Shown here piece after piece: positions 56,697 through 64,000 of a stretch of 64,000 nt of DNA. The translations under genes were made by a program, and so were the position numbers. The notes under the pieces were generated by a model that did no database searches, was not told where the DNA came from, and saw only the letters and a list, made by a program, of their open reading frames with translations. The DNA is from Brachybacterium sp036311905. GTDB lineage: Bacteria; Actinomycetota; Actinomycetes; Actinomycetales; Dermabacteraceae. How positions within the stretch are numbered: position 1 is the stretch's first letter; each line of letters begins with the position of its first letter. The stretch lies in the NCBI RefSeq assembly GCF_036311905.1, contig NZ_JAZDCH010000029.1:6284-70283 (forward strand), in the 5' to 3' direction.

Positions 56697-58394
56697 TCAG
56701 CTCTCGCTGCGGAGCCAGACCGTGGTCGCCCCGGGCAGCTGGTCCTCGATCGGATCGCTCGCGAGAACGAACTGGCCGGTCGGCAGCGCAACGGGTTCGG
56801 TGCCGAAGTTGGTGACGATCTCCCAGCCGTTCGGTCGGCGGAAGCGGAGGACGTCCTCGTGGCCCGTCTCGAGCCATTCGAGGGTCTCGGAGGTTTGGAG
56901 CTTGTGCCGGAGCCGGAGCGCCCGACGGTACAGGCTCAGCGTGGAACCGGGGTCGGCCTGCTCCGCCTCGACCGAGTACTGGGCGAACCATGCCGGCTGC
57001 GGAAGGTGCGCGCTCCCCGTGCCGAAGCCGAACGACGGACCCTCGCTGGTCCACGGGAGGGGGACTCGGCAGCCGTCACGGCCCAGGCCGTCGTGGCTCC
57101 ACTCCTGGGTCTCGACGCAGCGGAGAAAGGCCGGGTCCTGACGGGCATCGGCCGGGATGTCTCCCACCTCGTGCAGGCCGAGCTCCTCGCCCTGGTACAG
57201 GTAGGCGCTCCCGGGAAGCCCGAGCAGGAAGAGTGTCGCGGCGCGTGCACGCCGGGTCCCGAGCTGGAGATCGACCCCGGCGCGGGGCGCGCCCTCGAGC
57301 ATCCAGGCGGTGCCGGCCTTCCTGCCGGTGTCGGCGGCCGGCGGCAATCCGTAGCGGGTCGCATGGCGCGTCGCGTCGTGGTTTGACAAGACCCAGGTCG
57401 AGGAGGATCCGGTCCGTGCCGACTGCTCAAGGTCGGCCTCGACGACGGACCGGAAGGAGCTCGCGTCGAAATCGGCCCACATCAGGTCGAAGTTGAACGC
57501 CTGGCCCAGGCTCGCGGAGGAGGCGTACCTCGCGCGCCGCTCAGGTGTGGACACGTGCGCCTCCGCGACGGCGACGCGGGGAGTGTCGTACTCCTCGAAC
57601 ACCTCTCGCCACTGGGCGTAGACGTCCTGGAGCTCGTCACGGTCCTGGAGGGGATGCGTGCCGTGGTCGGCGTCCATGGCCTGCAGCTCGTCCCAGGAAG
57701 GGAGCTCCGCCGGCAGGTCCTTGACCAGCAGCTGGGCGACATCGACCCGGAACCCGTCCACCCCGCGGTCGGCCCAGAAGCGCAGGGTGGTCAGGAAGTC
57801 CTCGCGGACCTCCGGATTGTCCCAGTTCCAATCGGGCTGCTCCTTGGCGAAGGTGTGCAGGTACCACTGGCCGTCCGCGACCCGGGTCCATCCCGGTCCG
57901 CCGAAGGTCGAGGGCCAGTCGGCCGGGGGCAGCTCACCGTCCTCGCCCTTCCCGTCGCGGAAGATGTAGCGCTCACGCGCCGCGGAGCCGCGCGGCGAGG
58001 CCAGGGCCTCCTGGAACCATGGGTGCTGGTCGGAGGAGTGGTTCGGGACGATGTCGACGATCAGCCGGATCCCTTCCGCATGCAGCGCGGCGACCAGGCC
58101 GTCGAAGTCCTCCAGCGTTCCGATCCGAGGATCGACGTCGCGGTAGTCGGCGACGTCGTAGCCGCCGTCGGCCAGGGCCGAGGGATAGAACGGGCTGAGC
58201 CACACCGCGTCGATCCCGAGCTCGGTCAGGTAGGGCACGCGGGATCGGAGCCCGGTGAGGTCGCCGATGCCGTCCCCGTTTCCGTCGGCGAAGCTCCGCG
58301 GGTAAACCTGGTAGACGACGGCCTGGCGCCACCAGTCGCGGTCGGTTGTGCTCGCGCCCGGGGGGACGAGCGCGTTCAGAGTGTCGGTCGACAT
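56697..58394 (-). CDS. Glycoside hydrolase family 13 alpha-glucosidase
   Basis: A 565-residue GH13 enzyme without signal peptide. It starts WWRQAVVYQVYPRSFADGNG, the hallmark of oligo-1,6-/alpha-glucosidases. The catalytic triad is D218 (GFRVDVA), E278 (VAEAH) and D340 (LSNHDATRH); VDIVPNHSSDQHPWF is the first conserved region. It hydrolyses imported alpha-glucosides such as maltose, isomaltose or sucrose; trehalose-type specificity cannot be excluded. GAGGAAG precedes the ATG. An operator-like sequence and the divergent ROK gene lie upstream. Confidence 0.92.
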   Translation of the reverse strand: MSTDTLNALVPPGASTTDRDWWRQAVVYQVYPRSFADGNGDGIGDLTGLRSRVPYLTELGIDAVWLSPFYPSALADGGYDVADYRDVDPRIGTLEDFDGLVAALHAEGIRLIVDIVPNHSSDQHPWFQEALASPRGSAARERYIFRDGKGEDGELPPADWPSTFGGPGWTRVADGQWYLHTFAKEQPDWNWDNPEVREDFLTTLRFWADRGVDGFRVDVAQLLVKDLPAELPSWDELQAMDADHGTHPLQDRDELQDVYAQWREVFEEYDTPRVAVAEAHVSTPERRARYASSASLGQAFNFDLMWADFDASSFRSVVEADLEQSARTGSSSTWVLSNHDATRHATRYGLPPAADTGRKAGTAWMLEGAPRAGVDLQLGTRRARAATLFLLGLPGSAYLYQGEELGLHEVGDIPADARQDPAFLRCVETQEWSHDGLGRDGCRVPLPWTSEGPSFGFGTGSAHLPQPAWFAQYSVEAEQADPGSTLSLYRRALRLRHKLQTSETLEWLETGHEDVLRFRRPNGWEIVTNFGTEPVALPTGQFVLASDPIEDQLPGATTVWLRSES

Positions 58395-58437
58395 GTCTTC
58401 CTCAGGGGGCAGGCGGCGGTGCGGTGCGGGGATCTCC

Positions 58438-58456
58438 AGATTTGGACCCTAAAACA
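58438..58456. promoter_or_regulatory. ROK operator-like site 1
   Basis: agatttggaccctaaaaca resembles the palindrome at 59875 (agattta-n5-taaatct) in 15 of 19 positions. It is in the 86-bp gap between the GH13 and ROK genes and could repress both. Confidence 0.65.
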
Positions 58457-58480
58457 ATACGGTGATGCACACTGTGGAGC

Positions 58481-59698
58481 ATGTCAAGTCGATCTCTCGC
58501 CTCGCGGAACTCGTCGTCCTCGCCGGTCCGGTCCTCCCAGCAGGTGCGCGACGTCAACTCGGTCGTGGTCCTGGACGCACTGTGGGGAACGGCCTCGGAG
58601 CACGGGATGACCGGGGCTGAGCTGATGGAGATCACGGGGCTCTCGCGTGCCACGGTACTGGCCATCTGCGACGGTCTGCGAGAGAGCGGCTGGCTGCTGG
58701 AGGACCGCGCTCCGAGTGCGGTGCCCGGCCGGGGGAGGCAGGCCAGGCGCTTCGCCTTCAACGCGGATCGCGGCTACGTGGTGGCGGCCGATATCGGCCT
58801 GAACTCGGTGACCGCGGTCGTCGCGGACCTCGCCGGAGGGATACGAGGACGTGTGCGGCATCGCATCGATCAGTTCGATCCCGGTGTCGACAGGACCGAT
58901 GAGCTCCGCCACAGCATCGGCGAGCTCCTGGACTCGACGGGGATCGGCGCGGAGCGGATCGTGGCCGGCTGCATCGGCGTCGCAGCCTCAGTCGACCCCT
59001 CCGGTGCGCCCACCCCCGGCAATGCCTTCTGGGAGAACTTCCGCCTGGACCTGCCGCGGCTGCGTGAGGAGGCCCCGTGGCCGCTCTCGTTCGAGAACGA
59101 TGCGAACCTGGCCGCGCTGGCCGAGTACCACTCGGTTCCCGGAGGCTTCCCCGGCCCCTTCGTCACCATGCTCTCCGGTGACCGCTTCGGTGCGGGCATC
59201 GTCGTCTCCGGACGCCTCCTGCGCGGAGCCCATGGGAGCGCGGGGGAGATGGCGTACCTGGAGCGGGTGCGCGGGGTCGAGCACCCGCTCGGCCTCCTGC
59301 CGGTGACGCGGGAGCTCATCGAGAGGGCCGAGGTCGCCGGGCGTGGGACCAGCTTGCGCCGGAAGGCGCGGACCGGGGAGGACACCGCGTTCGAGGAGAC
59401 GTTCATGGCGCTGGACGAGGGTGATCCCGTAGCCCGGGACATCGTGGCGGAGCTCGCCGAGCGACTGGCGCTGACCGTCTCGAGCTTCGCGCTCTTCGTG
59501 GACCCGGCCCGGGTCGTGATCGCCGGCGGTGTCGCGGAGCTGGTGGGGCGTCTGCTCCCCGAGGTGCGGGTGCGACTCGCCGAGCTGATGCCGGTGGTGC
59601 CCGAGGTCGTGGCCTCGGACCTGGGTCGAGATGTCGTGGTGGTCGGCGCGGTCCGCAATGCCATCGAGATGGTGCGAGCCCGGAGCCTGCCCGGCTGA
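58481..59698 (+). CDS. ROK-family transcriptional repressor
   Basis: A 405-residue NagC/XylR-type repressor. Residues 25-85 are a MarR-like winged helix (VVVLDALWGTASEHGMTGAE, GLSRATVLAICDGLRESGWL). The ROK kinase-like domain from 95 to 400 has VVAADIGLNSVTAVVADLAG and the ROK signature GIVVSGRLLRGAHGSAGEMA. The usual Cys-x-Cys zinc cluster is not visible, which occurs in some ROK repressors. Two matching operator-like sites flank the gene, at 58438 and 59875. It is the likely repressor of both neighbouring operons; the inducer is probably a sugar. Confidence 0.9.
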   Translation: MSSRSLASRNSSSSPVRSSQQVRDVNSVVVLDALWGTASEHGMTGAELMEITGLSRATVLAICDGLRESGWLLEDRAPSAVPGRGRQARRFAFNADRGYVVAADIGLNSVTAVVADLAGGIRGRVRHRIDQFDPGVDRTDELRHSIGELLDSTGIGAERIVAGCIGVAASVDPSGAPTPGNAFWENFRLDLPRLREEAPWPLSFENDANLAALAEYHSVPGGFPGPFVTMLSGDRFGAGIVVSGRLLRGAHGSAGEMAYLERVRGVEHPLGLLPVTRELIERAEVAGRGTSLRRKARTGEDTAFEETFMALDEGDPVARDIVAELAERLALTVSSFALFVDPARVVIAGGVAELVGRLLPEVRVRLAELMPVVPEVVASDLGRDVVVVGAVRNAIEMVRARSLPG

Positions 59699-59831
59699 TC
59701 GGGAGGTCCGCCCCGTCCTCCCTGTCCCTGCGCCATGAGCGGGCCGATGTCGTCCCGCAGCTGTGCGCTGTGCGTTGCCCGCCGCTGTGCGCTGCCGCCG
59801 AGTCTGCCCGCCGCGCGTCCGCACGGCAGTC

Positions 59832-59893
59832 TTGACAGCCCCGGCTCGGTCGCCCTAGTGTTCCCGGTGGATCCAGATTTAGTCCCTAAATCT
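59832..59893 (+). promoter_or_regulatory. Promoter and ROK operator of the LplA-type operon
   Basis: TTGACA (59832-59837) and TAGTGT (59856-59861) are 18 bp apart, a good housekeeping promoter. From 59875 to 59893, just after the predicted transcription start, comes agattta-gtccc-taaatct, a perfect 7-bp inverted repeat. A repressor bound here would block transcription. The sequence is shared with the site at 58438. Confidence 0.82.
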
Positions 59894-60008
59894 TGACTGG
59901 AGGACGTGTCGATGTCCTCTGCGGCGGGCCCTCGTCGGACGGCCTGCGGGCAGGATCCCCGGCTCCGCGCGGCGCCGGACACTGATGTACTCAAAGGAGA
60001 GTGGAGCG

Positions 60009-61709
60009 ATGATGGGACGAGGACTGACTCGACGGACGGTGATCGCCACGGGCGTGGTCGGCGGGCTCGCCCTGTCCGGATGTAGTGGGGGCGGCGGTGG
60101 TGGCGAGACCGACGAGTCGGGCAGGCCCATCGTCACCGTCCAGGTAATCACGGATGCGCGCGCCAAGGCGATGTCGGAAATGCCCTGGACCAAGGACCTG
60201 GAGGAGGCCGCCGGGTGCACCATCCGTTGGCAGGAGACGGCCAGCTCCTCCTGGGACCAGCAGAAGCAGGCCGCCCTCGCGGCCGGGGACGTGGCCGACG
60301 TGACCATCAGCGGGTACGGGGCCGGGGACTGGGGCGACTACAGCAGCCTGTTCCTGGATCTCACCCCGGAACTGGCGAACATGCCCAACCTCTCCGCGAC
60401 CTTCGAGAGCGCGCCCTACGCCAAGGTCGCCTCCCTCTGGGACGGGAAGATCTTCGGGGCACCGGCCGTGAACATCGGCTCCGTCGCCAGTGGCGCCACC
60501 CACATGTTCATCAACAAGAAGTGGTTGGACGAACTGGGCCTGGATGTCCCCACCACCTGGAGTGAACTGGAGACCGCCCTGATCGCCTTCAAGGAGGAGA
60601 ACCCCAACGGGAGCGGCAAGAACGACGAGATCCCCCTGGACTTCAACCCTCCGGGATCCGAGGGATGGGGCGGGTTCCAGCCCAACGTCCTGATGGGGAG
60701 CTACGGGATCCCGGTAACCGGGGGTGGCAGCGGTATGTATGCCGAGGGCGGTGTCATCAAGAACTACCTGACGCATCCGGGCTACAAGAACCTCGCGATC
60801 TACCTCAACAAGCTGTGGAAGCAGGGACTGATCTCGAGCGAGGCCTTCACCCAGGACTGGTCCAAATACACGTCCACCGCGAAGGGGGAGGGCGACGTGG
60901 CCAAGGTCGGCGTCACCTGGATGTGGACGCCCTCGGACATCTTCGGGACGGAGCTCGCCGACCAATACATCACCATCCCCTCGCTGAAGGTCGAGGACAG
61001 CGAGAAGGACCCCGTCTGGTGCTTCAGCGGTGACGGTCTGAACTATGGGCCGAACAAGATCTCGGTCTCCGCGCAGGTGGGGAACAAGGAAGCCGCGCTC
61101 AAGGTCGTGGATGCCTTCTTCCTGCCCGACATCAGCGTGCAGGCTCGGTACGGGGCCTTCGATCTCGCCGTGAAGAAGAACGGGGAGAAGGACTACACCG
61201 TGCTGGAGCCGGAGGACAAGTCGAAGAACTCCTCCGACTGGCAGTTCCAGAACTCGCTCGCCGACCGCGGTCCGGGCTGGGTCACGCAGCCCGGTGTCAC
61301 CGTCACCCTCCCCAAGGAGCACGTGGAGGTGCGGGAGGTGGACGCGGTCTACGACGAGGACTACGCGCGCCTGGACCTCAACAAGGACGTCATCTACGGA
61401 GGCGTCTCCTTCACCGCGGAGGAGAGCCAGGAGTATTCGCTCAACGACACGGGCATCGGCCAGTACGCGATGAGCACCTTCGCGAAGTGGGTCACCGAGG
61501 GCGGTGCCGAGGCCGAATGGGACGGCTACCTCGCGGAACTCGAGAAGAACAAGCTGCCCGACCAGATCCGCATTCAGCAGGCGGCCTACGACCGGTACAT
61601 CACCCTGCTCCAGGACGAGGGAACCGACCTCAACAAGGAACTCGCCGGCGAGGGCATCGAGTACGAGGCCAACGACGACGGCTCCGGGACCATCACCAAC
61701 ACGAACTGA
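60009..61709 (+). CDS. LplA-like extracellular sugar-binding lipoprotein
   Basis: A 566-residue exported binding protein. The signal is LTRRTVIATGVVGGLALSGC with the lipobox Cys near 25. It is longer than usual MalE-type proteins, as in the LplA/YtcQ group that binds oligosaccharides from complex glycans. Segments include DVADVTISGYGAGDWGDYSS, WDGKIFGAPAVNIGSVASGA and FINKKWLDELGLDVPTTWSE. AAGGAG stands 9 bases before the ATG at 60009; a second ATG follows directly. It is followed by an LplB-like permease and an interrupted third gene. Codon choice uses more AAG and GAG than its neighbours, fitting its Lys- and Glu-rich composition. Confidence 0.9.
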   Translation: MMGRGLTRRTVIATGVVGGLALSGCSGGGGGGETDESGRPIVTVQVITDARAKAMSEMPWTKDLEEAAGCTIRWQETASSSWDQQKQAALAAGDVADVTISGYGAGDWGDYSSLFLDLTPELANMPNLSATFESAPYAKVASLWDGKIFGAPAVNIGSVASGATHMFINKKWLDELGLDVPTTWSELETALIAFKEENPNGSGKNDEIPLDFNPPGSEGWGGFQPNVLMGSYGIPVTGGGSGMYAEGGVIKNYLTHPGYKNLAIYLNKLWKQGLISSEAFTQDWSKYTSTAKGEGDVAKVGVTWMWTPSDIFGTELADQYITIPSLKVEDSEKDPVWCFSGDGLNYGPNKISVSAQVGNKEAALKVVDAFFLPDISVQARYGAFDLAVKKNGEKDYTVLEPEDKSKNSSDWQFQNSLADRGPGWVTQPGVTVTLPKEHVEVREVDAVYDEDYARLDLNKDVIYGGVSFTAEESQEYSLNDTGIGQYAMSTFAKWVTEGGAEAEWDGYLAELEKNKLPDQIRIQQAAYDRYITLLQDEGTDLNKELAGEGIEYEANDDGSGTITNTN

Positions 61710-61797
61710 GTCGCGCACCATCCGTGCGTGACGGGCTGCAGGTGGGGAGAAGACTCCCTGCCTGCGGCCACGGTCCGAGGCCGAGGAGGGCCAAGAC

Positions 61798-62757
61798 ATG
61801 AGCAGTGCTCAGACCGAACAGGCGGTGGTCGCCGAGAGCGTCCACCGCGTGCGTTCGGAACCGAGGAAGCGAGCGGTCGGCGATCACCTGCGCCGGTACT
61901 GGCAGCTGTGGCTGATGGTGCTCCCGGCGATCGGGTTCATCGTGCTGTTCGCCTATGTCCCCATGTACGGGATCCAGCTCGCGTTCCGGGAGTTCGACGT
62001 CACCAAGGGGCTCACCGGTGGCGAATGGGTGGGACTGAAGTACTTCACTCAGTTCTTCAACAATCCCCAGTTCGGCCAGATCATGGTCAACACGATCACG
62101 ATCAGCCTCTGGACCCTGGTGATGGGGTTCTTCGCGCCGATCGTGCTCGCGCTCCTGATCAACCAGATCGGCAGCAAGCAGATCAAGGGTCTGACGCAGA
62201 CCATCACCTACATGCCGCACTTCATCTCCACCGTGGTCATGGTGGCGATCCTGCAGATCTTCCTCACCCCCGGCAGCGGGATCCTGGGACGGTTCTTCGG
62301 GCAGACCAGCCTGATGGGGGACGCGGGCGCCTTCAAGCATCTCTACTGGATCTCGGAGATCTGGCAGCATGCGGGCTGGAACTGCATCATCTACCTGGCC
62401 GCGCTGTCCTCCATCGACATGGCCCTCTACGAGGCCGCCAAGATCGACGGCGCCGGTCGCCTCCAGCTGATCCGGCACGTCGACATCCCGGCTCTGCTCC
62501 CCACGGCGGGCATCCTGCTGATCCTCAACATGGGAGGCGTGCTGGGTGTCGGCTTCGAGAAGGTCTACCTGATGCAGAACACGCTGAACATCACTGCCTC
62601 CGAGGTCATCGCCACCTATACCTACCGGGTGGGGATCCTAGGCAACCAGTTCTCCTACTCGACCGCCATCGGCCTGTTCAACTCGGTCGTCAACTTCGCG
62701 TTCCTGATCCTGGCGAACTTCATCGCCAAGCGCGTCAGCAACACGAGCATCTTCTAG
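61798..62757 (+). CDS. LplB-like sugar ABC permease
   Basis: A 319-residue CUT1 permease of the LplB/YtcP-partner type with six helices. It has RRYWQLWLMVLPAIGFIVLF at the start, VPMYGIQLAFREFDVTKGL, TITYMPHFISTVVMV and the EAA loop ALYEAAKIDGAGRLQLIRHV. It pairs with a second permease (LplC-like) that should be encoded next but is disrupted. AGGAGGGCC precedes the ATG. With its partner broken, this importer is probably inactive in this strain. Confidence 0.92.
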   Translation: MSSAQTEQAVVAESVHRVRSEPRKRAVGDHLRRYWQLWLMVLPAIGFIVLFAYVPMYGIQLAFREFDVTKGLTGGEWVGLKYFTQFFNNPQFGQIMVNTITISLWTLVMGFFAPIVLALLINQIGSKQIKGLTQTITYMPHFISTVVMVAILQIFLTPGSGILGRFFGQTSLMGDAGAFKHLYWISEIWQHAGWNCIIYLAALSSIDMALYEAAKIDGAGRLQLIRHVDIPALLPTAGILLILNMGGVLGVGFEKVYLMQNTLNITASEVIATYTYRVGILGNQFSYSTAIGLFNSVVNFAFLILANFIAKRVSNTSIF

Positions 62758-62767
62758 GAACGCCGCC

Positions 62768-62839
62768 ATGAGTACTCCCACCCCTGCCCACGGCCCCTCC
62801 GCCGGTCAGTTCCCACCCAAAGTCATGGGCCGCCCCCGT
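62768..62839 (+). pseudogene. LplC-like permease gene, interrupted by an IS element
   Basis: An ATG at 62768, 10 bp after the LplB-like stop, starts a frame reading MSTPTPAHGPSAGQFPPKVM. In the LplABC operon type this is where the second permease starts. The frame runs into the IS3-type element after about 24 codons and stops at 62847. The rest of the gene should lie beyond the far end of the element, outside this window. Confidence 0.72.
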
Positions 62840-62841
62840 TG

Positions 62842-63660
62842 TTAGGTCCGGTCTCTGTGTGAGTCGTCGGGTTCCATTTCGTGGGTGCAGTGGCGATCAT
62901 AGTCGGCCGGGGTGAGGTAGCCCAGCGCCGAGTGGCGTCGCACGGTGTTGTACTCGACCTTCCAGTCGCCGATGACGACCTGGGCGTGCAGCAGTGAGTA
63001 GAAGCTGTTGATGTTCAAGCACTCGTCGCGCAGGCGGGAGTTGAACGACTCGACGTAGCCGTTGAGCCACGGCGAGCCGGGCGGGATGTACGACAAGCCG
63101 GTGCGGGTGCCGGCCCAGTCGGCGATCGCCTGGCTGATGAACTCGGGCCCGTTGTCGCTTCTGAGGACCGCGGGCGGGCCGTGCAGCTTGACGAGGTCGT
63201 CGAGATGGTCGGTGAGACGGTCGGCGGTGATGGAGCGTTCCACGAGGCCGCCGAGGCAGACCCGGGTGTGCTCGTCCACGATCGACGCGATCTTGATCGG
63301 ACGCCCGGCCTCGTCGACGTCGAACTGGAAGTCGATGGCCCACACCACGTTCGGGGCGCACGCCTTGGGGGCGTCCGCGGTCGAGGAGCCGATGCGCTTA
63401 CGGCGACGTTGCTGGGGCACGCGTAGGCCTTCCTCGCGCCATAGCCGCTGGATCTTCTTGTGGTTGACCTGCCAGCCCTCGCCGCGGGCGTCGTGGTACG
63501 CGCGCCGGTAGCCCCAGCGGGGGTGCTTCTTCGCGTAACCGCGCAGCCATTCACGCAAGGCGGCGTCGGGGTCGGCGACGGTATCGGCCTTGAGGGTGCG
63601 CCGGTAGGCGGACCTGGATAGCCCGGTCAGCCGGCACGCCATCCGCTCGCTCACCCGCAT
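62842..63660 (-). CDS. IS3-family transposase OrfB
   Basis: A DDE integrase-core transposase part. After an HTH_21-type region (RWGYRRAYHDARGEGWQVNH, KKIQRLWREEGL) comes the rve domain with the catalytic triad: Asp in VVWAIDFQFDV, Asp in AVLRSDNGPEFI and Glu in NGYVESFNSRLRDE. The tail VEYNTVRRHSALGYLTPADY is typical. The ATG at 63660 is the first in frame, but the frame is open further upstream, reaching the end of orfA, and the protein is most likely made by -1 frameshifting as an OrfAB fusion. All catalytic residues are present, so the element may be active. Confidence 0.93.
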   Translation of the reverse strand: MRVSERMACRLTGLSRSAYRRTLKADTVADPDAALREWLRGYAKKHPRWGYRRAYHDARGEGWQVNHKKIQRLWREEGLRVPQQRRRKRIGSSTADAPKACAPNVVWAIDFQFDVDEAGRPIKIASIVDEHTRVCLGGLVERSITADRLTDHLDDLVKLHGPPAVLRSDNGPEFISQAIADWAGTRTGLSYIPPGSPWLNGYVESFNSRLRDECLNINSFYSLLHAQVVIGDWKVEYNTVRRHSALGYLTPADYDRHCTHEMEPDDSHRDRT

Positions 63661-63704
63661 CTTCGCGATGAGGTGAGCGACGGCGGCGCGCCTCCTGCCC
63701 GGGC

Positions 63705-63989
63705 CTAGAAGTTTCCCTCTGCCAGCTCCTTCAGCGCCGCCTTCTCCAGCTCTGCTTCAGCGAGCAGACGCTTGAGGGTGGCGTTCTGCTTCTCGAGCTC
63801 CTTGAGGCGCTTGGCGTCGTCGGCCTTGAGCCCGCCGTACTGGTTGCGCCACCGGTAGTACGTCTGTTCCGACACGCCCAGCTCGCGGCACACCGCCGCG
63901 ACGTCCGCGCCATCGGCCAGCATCCGGTCGGCCTGTCCGAGCTTGCGCACGACCTGCTCAGGCGTGTGCCGCTTCCTCGTGTTCGTCAT
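63705..63989 (-). CDS. IS3-family transposase OrfA
   Basis: A 94-residue DNA-binding protein. It has a helix-turn-helix (HTPEQVVRKLGQADRMLADG, VCRELGVSEQTYYRWRNQYG) and a leucine-zipper-like tail (LKELEKQNATLKRLLAEAEL). It binds the element ends. Near its end is the heptamer G GGA AAC in frame, a canonical -1 slip site leading to OrfB. Confidence 0.93.
   Translation of the reverse strand: MTNTRKRHTPEQVVRKLGQADRMLADGADVAAVCRELGVSEQTYYRWRNQYGGLKADDAKRLKELEKQNATLKRLLAEAELEKAALKELAEGNF
63711..63717 (-). promoter_or_regulatory. -1 ribosomal frameshift site GGGAAAC
   Basis: On the minus strand the orfA codons read gaG GGA AAC ttc tag. G GGA AAC matches the X XXY YYZ rule for -1 slippage in frame. 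Slipping by one base continues as L-L-G-P-G-R-R-R-A-A-V into the OrfB frame, which joins OrfB without a stop. Confidence 0.75.
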
Positions 63990-64000
63990 GATGAGACCAG

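Larger units (their letters stand above)
62840..64000 (-). mobile_element. IS3-family insertion sequence (right end in window, left end beyond)
   Basis: The element starts with tgttaggtccggtctctg at about 62840. Near the window end, read on the minus strand, ctggtctcatcatg precedes orfA; the shared ggtctc suggests the second terminal repeat reaches a few bases beyond 64000. It has the IS3 layout of orfA and orfB with a -1 frameshift. Only one target flank is visible, so the target duplication cannot be read. Confidence 0.88.

Noticed and set aside
1..64000. CRISPR arrays, tRNA and rRNA genes, riboswitches, prophage
   Set aside because: No regularly spaced direct repeats with unique spacers, no recognisable tRNA cloverleaf or rRNA sequence, no known riboswitch core and no phage structural genes were seen. 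A covariance-model search would be needed for small RNAs.

Overview
The window is very GC-rich DNA with dense overlapping genes and many short promoters of the TAnnnT type. It carries a GlnR-type nitrogen regulator, a Ku/LigD pair in the actinobacterial Pol-PE-Lig order and IS3-type transposase genes. This points to a high-GC actinobacterium, probably a member of the Micrococcales such as Brachybacterium; the genus is an inference.

Layout. 1-3.3 kb: the end of a PTS IIA gene, a repeat-rich intergenic stretch, a GNAT acetyltransferase bracketed by two palindromic repeats, and an MFS exporter. 3.6-26.2 kb: a purine/ureide nitrogen island. It holds glnR, a MocA-like cofactor enzyme, a DUF1275 membrane protein, an acetamidase/formamidase, an AtzH(HpxZ)-amidase(HpxY) fusion, uraD, pucG, allC, an RpiR regulator, two related NMT1/THI5-type substrate-binding lipoproteins, uraH, urate oxidase, allantoinase, an XdhC chaperone, a fused FeS/molybdopterin xanthine dehydrogenase, a guanine deaminase, an ABC importer and the separate FAD subunit. 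The genes form short operons with ATGA overlaps. Six promoters carry GlnR-like half-sites on an 11-bp grid with the -10 hexamer in a fixed phase. Together the genes predict guanine -> xanthine -> urate -> allantoin -> allantoate -> ureidoglycine -> oxalurate -> (inferred) oxamate -> oxalate, releasing ammonia under nitrogen control.

26.2-33.8 kb: a 5'-truncated CotH-like remnant, then a GH31 glycosidase with a CUT1 sugar ABC importer and a divergent LacI regulator around a perfect 14-bp palindrome. 34-38.3 kb: a stand-alone SNF2-like helicase, an AraC regulator and a divergent GH4 alpha-galactosidase. 38.8-44.3 kb: a levan/sucrose locus with a Tat-exported levansucrase, a lipoprotein GH32, a truncated LacI gene and a cytoplasmic GH32. 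44.5-51 kb: small hypothetical genes, an MFS transporter, ku and ligD. 51.1-55.3 kb: an accessory patch with a lipoprotein, an NTF2/DUF4241-like protein, a frameshifted pseudogene, a nucleotidyltransferase, a GNAT protein and a permease remnant. 55.5-62.8 kb: a ROK-regulated carbohydrate locus (Gfo/Idh/MocA oxidoreductase, GH13, ROK repressor, LplA/LplB-like importer). Its second permease gene is cut after about 20 codons by an IS3-family element that runs off the window end.

Two intergenic repeat families recur. Family A has five copies, all downstream of plus-strand genes. Family B has three copies, two of them between convergent genes. Eight genes appear to be transcribed leaderless. All functions are read from sequence motifs and context; no database search was run.
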